Origin: Bosea sp. 685
GTDB lineage: Bacteria > Pseudomonadota > Alphaproteobacteria > Rhizobiales > Beijerinckiaceae
Length of the DNA: 64,000 nucleotides
Reading direction: 5' to 3'
Assembly: GCF_031884435.1 (NCBI RefSeq)
Contig: NZ_CP134779.1
Location: 248,001 to 312,000, forward strand
The notes under the pieces are model-generated. The model had not been told where the DNA came from. It saw nothing but the letters and a program-made list of their open reading frames with translations, and made no database searches. The position numbers were made by a program, and so were the translations under genes. How positions within the stretch are numbered: the stretch's first letter is position 1; the number at the start of each line of letters is the position of its first letter. Shown here in pieces: positions 54,158 to 61,954 of the stretch.

Positions 54158-55308
54158 CTATTCCAGCTCAAGAAAATCCGGGCGGGCGGATCATCGTCCC
54201 GGTCGCGCTCGAAGGCCGGTCCTACGATATCCATATCGGCCGCCATCAACTTTGCGAGGCAGCGGCCCTGATCGCGCGGCTCGCGCCGGGCGCGAAGGCG
54301 GCGCTGGTGACGGACACGCATGTCGCGGAATTGCATGCCCCGGCCTTCGAGGCCTGCCTGCACCAGGAGGGGATCGCGGCGACCCGCATCGTGATCCCGC
54401 CGGGCGAAGCCTCGAAATCCTATGCCAGGCTGATCGAGCTCTGCGACGCGCTGCTGGCGGCCAAGATCGAGCGCCAGGATCTCGTCATCGCGCTCGGCGG
54501 CGGCGTCGTCGGCGATCTCACCGGCTTCGCGGCCGCGGTGCTGCGGCGTGGCGTGCGCTTCATCCAGATTCCGACGAGCCTCTTGGCCCAGGTCGATTCC
54601 TCCGTCGGCGGCAAGACCGGGATCAACTCCACACACGGCAAAAATCTGATCGGCGCCTTCCACCAGCCTGCACTGGTCATTGCCGACACCGCATTGCTCG
54701 ACACGCTGAGCGAGCGCGAGTTCAAGGCCGGCTATGCCGAGGTGGTGAAATACGGGCTGATCGACGACGCCGGCTTCTTTGACTGGTGCGAGATCAATTG
54801 GAGCCGGATCATCAGCGGCGGGCCCGAGCGCGACTACGCGGTGGCGGTTGCTTGCCGGGCCAAGGCCGCGATCGTCGCGCGTGACGAGCGCGAGGAGGGC
54901 GACCGGGCGCTGCTCAATCTCGGCCATACCTTCGCGCATGCGCTGGAGCGGCTGACGAACTACGATTCGACGCGTCTCGTCCATGGCGAGGCGGTCGCGA
55001 TCGGGCTTGCGCTCGCCTTCCGCTTCTCGCAGCGCCTGGGGCTGTGCTCGGGCCAGGACGCAGTCCGCGTCGCCCGCCATCTCGACCAGGTCGGGCTTCC
55101 GAGCCGGCTCCAGCAGGTGCCGGGCGGAGCGGGCCACGCCGACGAGATCGTGGCGGCGATGGCGCAGGACAAGAAGGTCAAGCGCGGCGCCATGACCTTT
55201 ATCCTGGCGCATGGCATCGGCAAGAGCTTCATCGCGCCGGGCGTCGCGGCCGGGGAGGTCAAGGCGTTCATCGAGACGGAACTCGCGGTGAACGGCAAGG
55301 CAGCCTGA
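54154..55308 (+). CDS. aroB: 3-dehydroquinate synthase
   Basis: A 384-residue enzyme converting DAHP to 3-dehydroquinate. GGGVVGDLTGFAAAVLRRGV (NAD binding), PTSLLAQVDSSVGGKTGIN, LNLGHTFAHALE and VHGEAVAIGL carry the Zn and phosphate ligands. It is co-transcribed with aroK with a four-base overlap. The following DUF1330 gene is convergent. Confidence 0.96.
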   Translation: MTIPAQENPGGRIIVPVALEGRSYDIHIGRHQLCEAAALIARLAPGAKAALVTDTHVAELHAPAFEACLHQEGIAATRIVIPPGEASKSYARLIELCDALLAAKIERQDLVIALGGGVVGDLTGFAAAVLRRGVRFIQIPTSLLAQVDSSVGGKTGINSTHGKNLIGAFHQPALVIADTALLDTLSEREFKAGYAEVVKYGLIDDAGFFDWCEINWSRIISGGPERDYAVAVACRAKAAIVARDEREEGDRALLNLGHTFAHALERLTNYDSTRLVHGEAVAIGLALAFRFSQRLGLCSGQDAVRVARHLDQVGLPSRLQQVPGGAGHADEIVAAMAQDKKVKRGAMTFILAHGIGKSFIAPGVAAGEVKAFIETELAVNGKAA

Positions 55309-55317
55309 GCTGCCGGT

Positions 55318-55647
55318 TTAGCCAAGCTTGGCCAGCACCTGCGTGGCTTTGTAGCCCTCGGGCACACCATCGACCAACATGGTGACGCTCGTCGAATTCC
55401 GCGTCCTCAACGGCAGGATCTCCTGGTAGGCGGGTGAAGCGTACCAGCCGCGCACTGCCTCCATGTCGGGGAAAGCGATCATGACGAGATCGCCCGGCCA
55501 TGGCCCTTCCACGACCTCCGGCGTCGCTCCATGAACCAGGAAGCGGCCGCCGAACGGGATGAGGGTCGCGTCGATCGCGCTGATGTAGCTCAAAATCTCC
55601 GGTCCGAGATCGACGTCTTGCAGATGGGCAATGGCGTAGGCGGTCAT
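55318..55647 (-). CDS. DUF1330 domain-containing protein
   Basis: A 109-residue single-domain protein of the dimeric alpha-beta barrel fold: MTAYAIAHLQDVDLGPEILS, FLVHGATPEVVEGPWPGDLV and FPDMEAVRGWYASPAYQEIL are typical. No catalytic role is known for the family. It stands alone between convergent aroB and the antiporter gene. Confidence 0.9.
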   Translation of the reverse strand: MTAYAIAHLQDVDLGPEILSYISAIDATLIPFGGRFLVHGATPEVVEGPWPGDLVMIAFPDMEAVRGWYASPAYQEILPLRTRNSTSVTMLVDGVPEGYKATQVLAKLG

Positions 55648-55747
55648 GGCGGTCTCTCTCGCGGGTGTCTGTTGCCGTGCTTCGCGGAGACCTTGGAGAC
55701 ATTCGGGGCGGAGGTCGATTACCTCTGGGGTGATGTCAGCGGCGCCC

Positions 55748-56875
55748 TTACGGGCTGAACACCAGCACTAAAAACACGAAGAACACCGCGAGATGCACCG
55801 CGCCCTCCAGCATCGTCGTGCGCGTGCCGGTGAAGGTCAGCGTCGAGAGCAGCAGCGTCATCGCCAGGATGACCATATTGGTTCCCGACAGGCCGAGCAC
55901 GACCTCCTGTCCCGTCAACAGGCCGATCGCGAGCACGGCTGGCACGGTCAGGCCGAGCGTCGAGGCCGCCGCGCCGAGGCACAGATTGATCGCGCGCTGG
56001 AGCTGGTTGGCGCTGATCGCCCGCAGCGCCGCGATGCATTCCGGCGTGAACACCACCATGGCGATCAGGATACCGCCGAGCGCGACGGGAGCACCGAGCT
56101 TGATGATGCCGAAATCCAGCACCGCCGCCAGGCTCTTCGCCAGGATGACGATCGGCAGGATGTTGGCGAGCAGCAGGACGACATGCGTCGCGGTCGCGCC
56201 GCCTGGATCGTCATGGCCGTGGTCGTTCTCGCTGGGCTCGTCATCGCCGGACATGGCGGTACGAGGCAGCGGCGCCTGCTCGCGCGTAGGCTCCTGGAAA
56301 AAGGAGCGGTGGCGTCCGGTCTGGAGCACGAGGAAGGCGCCGTAGAGCGCGATGGTGAACAGCGAGAAAGAGACCGATTGCAACGTCGTCAGCGTGCCGT
56401 TGCTGGTCGATGTCGTGAAATTCGGCAGCACAAGCGGGATTACGGTCAGGGGAATGATCACCGCGAGATAAGAAGACGCGCCTTTCAGATTGTAGCTCTG
56501 CGCGAAATGGCGTCGGCCGCCCACCAGCAGGCCGATGCCGACCACACCGTTGAGCACGATCATCAGCACCGCGAACATGGTGTCGCGCCCCAGCGTCGGC
56601 GCGCCCTTGGCCCCAAGCATCACAGCCGAGATCAGCGCCACCTCGATGATCACGATCGAGAGCGTCAGGATCAGCGTCCCGAAAGGCTCGCCGAGCCGAC
56701 CGGCCAGGATCTCCGCCTCGTGAACCACACCGAATGCCGCCCAGATGATGATCCCCAGCAGCCACAGGAAGATCGCTGCAGACGCCAGCGGCGTGCCGAG
56801 CTGACCGAGCAGGCCGCCTCCGAAGAGCAGGAAAGCGGCAACGGTTGCCCAGGCGCAGGCGAGGCGGAGGATCAT
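55748..56875 (-). CDS. Calcium/sodium-proton antiporter (ChaA-like)
   Basis: A 375-residue cation/proton exchanger with eleven or so membrane segments in two homologous halves. Conserved acidic motifs are AAFGVVHEAEILAGRLGEP and GGILIAMVVFTPECIAALRA, which line the transport path. A His/Asp-rich cytoplasmic loop (SENDHGHDDPGG) lies between the halves. I choose ATG 56875; the frame begins at TTG 56884. It resembles y4hA/ChaA proteins that export calcium or sodium at high pH. Confidence 0.9.
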   Translation of the reverse strand: MILRLACAWATVAAFLLFGGGLLGQLGTPLASAAIFLWLLGIIIWAAFGVVHEAEILAGRLGEPFGTLILTLSIVIIEVALISAVMLGAKGAPTLGRDTMFAVLMIVLNGVVGIGLLVGGRRHFAQSYNLKGASSYLAVIIPLTVIPLVLPNFTTSTSNGTLTTLQSVSFSLFTIALYGAFLVLQTGRHRSFFQEPTREQAPLPRTAMSGDDEPSENDHGHDDPGGATATHVVLLLANILPIVILAKSLAAVLDFGIIKLGAPVALGGILIAMVVFTPECIAALRAISANQLQRAINLCLGAAASTLGLTVPAVLAIGLLTGQEVVLGLSGTNMVILAMTLLLSTLTFTGTRTTMLEGAVHLAVFFVFLVLVFSP

Positions 56876-57031
56876 GGTGTTCAAGGGGCCGTCCCGAAAT
56901 GATTGGCTTGAAAAGGGCGTACGGAAACAGGCCGCCAGGGCAACCTGCCTCAGCTTACCGCATTAGGATGGCGTTTTGCTCGCCTGTTTGCCGCACCGAG
57001 AACGATGCAAGATCGAGGCGAGGCGTTCGCC

Positions 57032-58846
57032 TCAATCGAATGTTATCTTGGCCGCCAGCGGGCTCGTAGCCTCCTCCGCCAGTGTCGCGGGCTTATCGGT
57101 GACGAGATATTGTGCCCGCGCCAGCGCGGCGAAACGCCCGCCCTTGGCGACCAGTTCCTCGAAGGAGCCCATCTCGATGACCTGGCCCTGCTCAAAGACC
57201 AGGATGCGGTCGGCATTGCGGATGGTCGCGAGGCGGTGGGCGATGACGAAGGTGGTGCGGTCCTTCATCACCTCTTCCAGCGCCTTCTGCAGCTTGACCT
57301 CGGTCGCGGCGTCGAGTGCCGAGGTCGCCTCGTCGAGGATCAGGATCGGCGGGTTCTTGAGCAGGGCGCGCGCGATCGAGAGGCGCTGGCGCTCGCCGCC
57401 CGAGAGGGTCCGCCCGCGCTCGCCGACGAGGGTGTCGAGCCCGTCGGTCTGGCGCGCCATCACCTCGGTCGCCTGTGCGCGGTCAAGCGCCTCCATCATC
57501 TCGGCGTCGGTCGCGTCGGGCTTGCCGACGGTGAGGTTCTCGCGGATCGAGCGTGCAAACAGCATCGGCTCCTGGAAGACGACCCCAATATTGCGGCGCA
57601 GCGACAGAAGCGAGATGTCGCGGATGTCGAGACCGTCAACGGTGATGCGACCCGATTGCGGGTCGAAGGCCCGGTGCAGCAGGCCAAGCGTGGTCGATTT
57701 GCCCGAGCCGGTCGAGCCGACGATCGCGATGGTCTCGCCCGGCTTCACCGCAAAGGAGACATCCTGCACGGCGGCGCGCTTGCCGTCATAGGAGAAGGAC
57801 ACGTCCTCGAAGGCAACCGCGCCCGACAAGCGCCCGGCATCCTTGGCGCTGGGCAGGTCACGCACGGCGGGCAGCGTGTCCAGCACCTCGAAGAATTCGC
57901 GCATCTTCGGCGCCTGCATGAAGATGAAGTTCACGAAGGCGACGATCTGCTCGAGTCGGCCGACCAGCATGGTGGCGAAGCCCATGAAGGTGACGATCTC
58001 GCCGACGGTCGTGAGACCCTGCATCAGGAGCCAGGCGCCGACGACGAAGATCGCGAGCACGGTCAGCGTCGCCGAGGCCCGCGTCGCCACTGTCGCGATA
58101 GCCCACCAGGACAGGACCGGGAGCTGGGCTTCCAGCAGGCTCGCGATGGTCGAGCGCAAGCCGCGCACCTCGGCCTCGATGCGGGTGAAGCTCTGGATCA
58201 CCGGCACATTGCCGAGCGCGTCCGAGGCGCGTTCAGCGAGGTTTGAGTGATAGGCCTCGACATTGCTCTGCAATTTGTCGGTCTTGCGCAGCACATAAGC
58301 GGTCAGCGCGCCGAAGAGCACGACGAGCGATATCAGCAGCAGCCCGAGCTGCCAGTTCTTCCACAGCGTGAAGGGCAGCAGGATGAAGAGCGCGACGAGG
58401 CTGGCGCAATGCTCGCGGAAGAAGGACAGCCACAGCGCCCACATGCCGCTGGTGCCGTCGAGCATCACCTTGAGCACGCGGCCGGAATGGGTCTGGGTGT
58501 GGTAGGCGAGCGGCAGCGTCAGCGCGTGCTCGAAATAGTTCGCCATCACGGCGAGCCGGCGGCGATGGGCGAGCCGGTCGGAATGCAGCGAGACGAAGAC
58601 GCTGGCTGCGATGGTGAACAGGCCGAAGCCGACCCAGGCCAGGATCAAGGCGTTGAGATCGCTCCAGGCGAGATGCTGGCCGGCGCCCTGCACGACTGAC
58701 AGCTTGTCGATCAGCGCGCCAAACAGCATCGGCTCGGCGAAAGCCGCCGCCGCGAGCAGGATATTGGCGAGCGCCAAGATCAGGCCGAGCCGCTTTTCGG
58801 GACCGAGCTCGCCAAGCACGCGAGTATAGATTGCAAACAGAGACAT
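57032..58846 (-). CDS. ndvA: Cyclic beta-1,2-glucan ABC exporter
   Basis: A 604-residue half-transporter with an N-terminal six-helix domain (starting [14 protein letters not shown], close to NdvA/ChvA) and a C-terminal ATPase: Walker [10 protein letters not shown], signature [17 protein letters not shown], Walker [13 protein letters not shown]. NdvA exports cyclic beta-glucans to the periplasm, important for osmotic adaptation and host contact in rhizobia. The glucan synthase gene (ndvB) is not in the window. Substrate assignment rests on overall similarity. Confidence 0.87.
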   Translation of the reverse strand: MSLFAIYTRVLGELGPEKRLGLILALANILLAAAAFAEPMLFGALIDKLSVVQGAGQHLAWSDLNALILAWVGFGLFTIAASVFVSLHSDRLAHRRRLAVMANYFEHALTLPLAYHTQTHSGRVLKVMLDGTSGMWALWLSFFREHCASLVALFILLPFTLWKNWQLGLLLISLVVLFGALTAYVLRKTDKLQSNVEAYHSNLAERASDALGNVPVIQSFTRIEAEVRGLRSTIASLLEAQLPVLSWWAIATVATRASATLTVLAIFVVGAWLLMQGLTTVGEIVTFMGFATMLVGRLEQIVAFVNFIFMQAPKMREFFEVLDTLPAVRDLPSAKDAGRLSGAVAFEDVSFSYDGKRAAVQDVSFAVKPGETIAIVGSTGSGKSTTLGLLHRAFDPQSGRITVDGLDIRDISLLSLRRNIGVVFQEPMLFARSIRENLTVGKPDATDAEMMEALDRAQATEVMARQTDGLDTLVGERGRTLSGGERQRLSIARALLKNPPILILDEATSALDAATEVKLQKALEEVMKDRTTFVIAHRLATIRNADRILVFEQGQVIEMGSFEELVAKGGRFAALARAQYLVTDKPATLAEEATSPLAAKITFD

Positions 58847-58987
58847 GCTCAGAGCTTTAACTGACGTGGAGATGTGAGCAAGGCCTCAACCTTAACGCTT
58901 CGTTCAATGGGCGCCTTCTAAGGTTTTTGCGCTGCAGAAGCGGGGCCGCTTCGCGCGGCGCGCATCGGCCGGATCGAGGTGGTTTCC

Positions 58988-59758
58988 ATGGATATCGCAA
59001 CTGGCGTCGGCATCCTTGCCGGTATCGCCACGATCTGCTCGCTGATCATCATCGATGGCGGCAACTTCGCTGCCTATTACGACAAGCACGCCATGATCAT
59101 CATTTTCGGCGGCGCTACCGCCGCCACCATGGTGCGGTTCCCGTTCTCGGTGATCGCGCATGGCCTGCCGATGGGCCTGCGCTTTGCCTTCACCCTGCGC
59201 TCGGTCAATCCGCGCGAGCTGATCGAGGAGATCACCCGCGTCGCCGAGATCGCCCGCAAGAGCGGGCCGGTGGCTCTGGAAAGCGTCGTGGTTTCCGACA
59301 CGTTCCTCGCGCAGGGGCTGCGCTATATCGCCGACGGCTACGACAAGGATTTCATCCGCGACACGATGGAGCGCGACCGCGACAACTTCCTGCAGCGGCT
59401 CGACGAAGGCTCGAAGGTCTATCGCGCCATCGGCGACTGCGCCCCGGCCTGGGGCATGGTCGGCACCATTATCGGCATGGTCTCGATGTTCGCCAATATG
59501 AGCGACCCGTCCAAGCTCGGCCCGGCGATGGCGACGGCCCTGCTCGCCACGCTCTACGGCGCGCTGGTCGCCAACATGATCACCCTGCCGATCGCCGACA
59601 AGCTGCATATCAAGCTCGAAGAGGAGGAAATCTCGCGCACGCTGATCATCGACGGCGTGCTCCAGATGCGCGACGCCAAGAGCGCGACGCTGGTGCGTGA
59701 GATGCTGCTCGCCTATCTGCCCGACCATCATCGGGCGGAGATGGCGGAAGCGGCGTGA
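58988..59758 (+). CDS. MotA/PomA-type proton or sodium channel subunit
   Basis: A 256-residue protein with four membrane segments and the PomA-like layout: DGGNFAAYYDKHAMIIIFGG, a cytoplasmic domain, then PAWGMVGTIIGMVSMFANM and LATLYGALVANMITLPIADK containing the conserved prolines. With the next gene it forms a stator that converts ion flow into torque. GAGGTGG precedes ATG 58988, which rules out the in-frame GTG at 58979. No flagellar genes are nearby, so the pair could be a second stator or a non-flagellar machine. Confidence 0.88.
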   Translation: MDIATGVGILAGIATICSLIIIDGGNFAAYYDKHAMIIIFGGATAATMVRFPFSVIAHGLPMGLRFAFTLRSVNPRELIEEITRVAEIARKSGPVALESVVVSDTFLAQGLRYIADGYDKDFIRDTMERDRDNFLQRLDEGSKVYRAIGDCAPAWGMVGTIIGMVSMFANMSDPSKLGPAMATALLATLYGALVANMITLPIADKLHIKLEEEEISRTLIIDGVLQMRDAKSATLVREMLLAYLPDHHRAEMAEAA

Positions 59759-59772
59759 ACGGGACCTGAGCA

Positions 59773-60597
59773 GTGGCGAAGAAGAAGCGCGGAGCTCATG
59801 GCGGTCACGGCTGGTTCGTGACCTTCGCCGATCTGATGGCGCTTCTGATGGCGTTCTTCGTCATGGTCGCGGCCTATTCGAGCCAGGACAAGAACAAGAT
59901 GCAGATCGTCGCGGGCTCGATGCGCGAGGCCTTCGGCACGCAAAAGGACATGCGGCTGGCCGGTATCGTCGAGGTCGACGGCATCCCGACCAAGACCCAT
60001 ATCAAGAACGCCTATATCCGGCCGCTGGAGGACGCCTCCGACACGACCGCGCCCAACCACAACAACCAGAAGGAAGACGGGCTGATCGCGGCGACGCATG
60101 ATCGTGGTTTCGCGCTTGCCGCTGCCTCGCTGCGCCAGGCCTTGCGCGAGATGCCGGAGATCGCGGAAGTCTCGCGCAACATCCTGGTCGAGGTCTCGGA
60201 AGCCGGCATCGACATTCAACTGGTCGATCAGGACGGCCGCGCCATGTTCGCGGAAGGCTCGAGCCAGCCCAATGAACGGATGCGCAAGGTGCTCGCGGCG
60301 GTGGCGCCCTCATTGAGGCGCATGCCCAACAAGATCACGCTGACCGGCCATACCGCGACGCCGCGCCCGGGCCAGTCGCCGGAGGGCGATCCCTGGACGT
60401 TGTCGGTCGGCCGAGCCGCGGCCGTGCGCGAGATCCTGGCCAATGCTGGCGTGCCCAATGAGCGCTTCGCCTCGGTCACCGGCAAGGGCGATACCGACCC
60501 GCTGATCAAGGACAACCCTTACCTCGCCTTCAACCGCCGCGTCGGCATCGTGCTGAAGGCGGATGCGCCGCCCTTGCCGTTCGGGGCTAAGCCCTAA
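59773..60597 (+). CDS. MotB-like OmpA-domain protein
   Basis: A 274-residue protein starting at GTG 59773, with one membrane helix (about 15-40, FVTFADLMALLMAFFVMVAA) holding the ion-binding Asp20, a plug/linker, and a C-terminal OmpA-like peptidoglycan domain (ITLTGHTATPRPGQ, SVGRAAAVREIL, YLAFNRRVGIVL). It partners the MotA-like protein 14 bases upstream. The pair is typical of PomAB-type stators of alphaproteobacteria. Confidence 0.9.
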   Translation: MAKKKRGAHGGHGWFVTFADLMALLMAFFVMVAAYSSQDKNKMQIVAGSMREAFGTQKDMRLAGIVEVDGIPTKTHIKNAYIRPLEDASDTTAPNHNNQKEDGLIAATHDRGFALAAASLRQALREMPEIAEVSRNILVEVSEAGIDIQLVDQDGRAMFAEGSSQPNERMRKVLAAVAPSLRRMPNKITLTGHTATPRPGQSPEGDPWTLSVGRAAAVREILANAGVPNERFASVTGKGDTDPLIKDNPYLAFNRRVGIVLKADAPPLPFGAKP

Positions 60598-60638
60598 CCC
60601 TCGTCGCATTCGGACGGCGCGTGGGCCATGATGCGGCG

Positions 60639-61388
60639 ATGAAGCTCAACTGGCGGCTCGGTTGGATCGGTTGCCTGCTCCTGGTCGCGCTTGCCCCCGC
60701 TCGGGGCGGCGAGGCGCTGCCGGACGGCTTCATCCGCCTGCGCGAGATCGCTCCCGGGATACGCCAGGACATCCGCTACGCATCCGCCTTTAATTTCACC
60801 GGTGCAGCTGTCGCCGGCTATGGCCGTGCCGATTGCGTGCTGACCCGGGCGGCAGGGCAGGCCTTGATCCGCGTGGAGGCGCGGCTGGGCACGTCCGGCT
60901 ATGCGCTGAAACTGTTCGATTGCTACCGGCCGGCGCGGGCGGTCCGGGCCTTTCTGGCCTGGGCGCAGGATGGGAAGGCGAGCGATTTCGGGCGGATCTT
61001 CCATCCCGATATTTCCAAGGACATGCTGGTCGCGCGCGGCTTCATCGCCTCGGTGTCGAGCCATTCGCGCGGTTCGACCGTCGATGTCGGCCTCGTCAGC
61101 CGCGTTGAGCCTGTCTTGCCGACGCCCGTGGGTGGTGGGCGTTGCGATGGTGCCCTCCAGCAGCGCCCGCAGGAAACGAGCCTCGATCTTGGGACGAGCT
61201 TCGACTGCTTTTCCGTAAGAAGCGCCGGCCGCGATCCGTCAGTCGGCGCGGACGCGCTCAGGCACAGGACGATCCTGCGGGACGCGATGAAGGCCGAGGG
61301 GTTTCGCGGCTATGGCCGCGAATGGTGGCATTTCACCCTGGCGAACGAGCCCTTTCCGAAAACGATCTTCGATTTCGCGATCGAATGA
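60639..61388 (+). CDS. VanX-like D-alanyl-D-alanine dipeptidase
   Basis: A 249-residue protein with a signal peptide (LGWIGCLLLVALAPARGG) and the M15D peptidase signature: SSHSRGSTVDVGL (His142, Asp149) and GREWWHF (Glu228, His231) form the zinc site; FDCYRPARAV is also conserved. It likely splits D-Ala-D-Ala or other envelope dipeptides in the periplasm for recycling. Start ATG 60639 follows an in-frame GTG-type start at 60621. The fragment TCGCATTCGGACGG before it is a remnant of the palindrome seen at 14587. Confidence 0.9.
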   Translation: MKLNWRLGWIGCLLLVALAPARGGEALPDGFIRLREIAPGIRQDIRYASAFNFTGAAVAGYGRADCVLTRAAGQALIRVEARLGTSGYALKLFDCYRPARAVRAFLAWAQDGKASDFGRIFHPDISKDMLVARGFIASVSSHSRGSTVDVGLVSRVEPVLPTPVGGGRCDGALQQRPQETSLDLGTSFDCFSVRSAGRDPSVGADALRHRTILRDAMKAEGFRGYGREWWHFTLANEPFPKTIFDFAIE

Positions 61389-61425
61389 CGAGAGCAGCCG
61401 GCTCTAGGCGCGCGCAATATCTCGT

Positions 61426-61950
61426 TCAGGGCGCGAGGATCAGCGCCCAGTAGACCTGATATTTCGAGCCCGGCGCATAGGCGGTCGCAATACCCATGCG
61501 GGTCGCGCCCGGTGTCTTCATGACGCGGTCGTGCTGGGGCGAATCGCGCCAGCCGGAGAAGGCTTCCGCCAGCCGGCGATAGCCGGCCGAGAGATTGGCT
61601 TCCGCCCCCTCCTGTCCGGCACGGGCGAGGCGCGCCTTCACGGCTTCCGCCTGGGCCGGCTTGTCGGCGGCCGCCATCGCGCTCGCCTCTTCCTGGGCCG
61701 CGGCGTTGAGGGCCGGGTCGAGCGTCAGCGCGTTCAGCCCGGCATTCATCCGATAGGCCGAGATCATGGCGCGCGCCTCGCCTGCGTCGACGCGGGCAAA
61801 GGCCGAGCCGAGATCGCGATAGAAGGCCGGCTGGCTGGCGCGGGGGGCTTCCGTACAGCCGGCGAGGTTCAGGACCGCGAGCGCGCCGGCGAGCAAGGCA
61901 GGACAGGTCACGGCGAGAGCTTTTCGCTCGCCGCGTGGGAAACAAAACAT
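61426..61950 (-). CDS. CAP-domain lipoprotein
   Basis: A 174-residue protein with an N-terminal signal and lipobox (VLNLAGC), followed by a CAP/SCP1 domain: ISAYRMNAGLNALTLDPALN, LSAGYRRLAEAFSGWRDSPQ and HDRVMKTPGATRMGIATAYA. It is anchored to a membrane facing the periplasm. The start ATG 61950 lies four bases after the stop of the upstream channel gene, so the two are co-transcribed. Function unknown; CAP proteins are small-molecule binders or proteases. Confidence 0.87.
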   Translation of the reverse strand: MFCFPRGERKALAVTCPALLAGALAVLNLAGCTEAPRASQPAFYRDLGSAFARVDAGEARAMISAYRMNAGLNALTLDPALNAAAQEEASAMAAADKPAQAEAVKARLARAGQEGAEANLSAGYRRLAEAFSGWRDSPQHDRVMKTPGATRMGIATAYAPGSKYQVYWALILAP

Positions 61951-61954
61951 CGCA

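Noticed and set aside
55793..56902. A 369-codon plus-strand frame
   Set aside because: It is opposite the cation antiporter gene and made of Arg/Gln/His-rich sequence without motifs.
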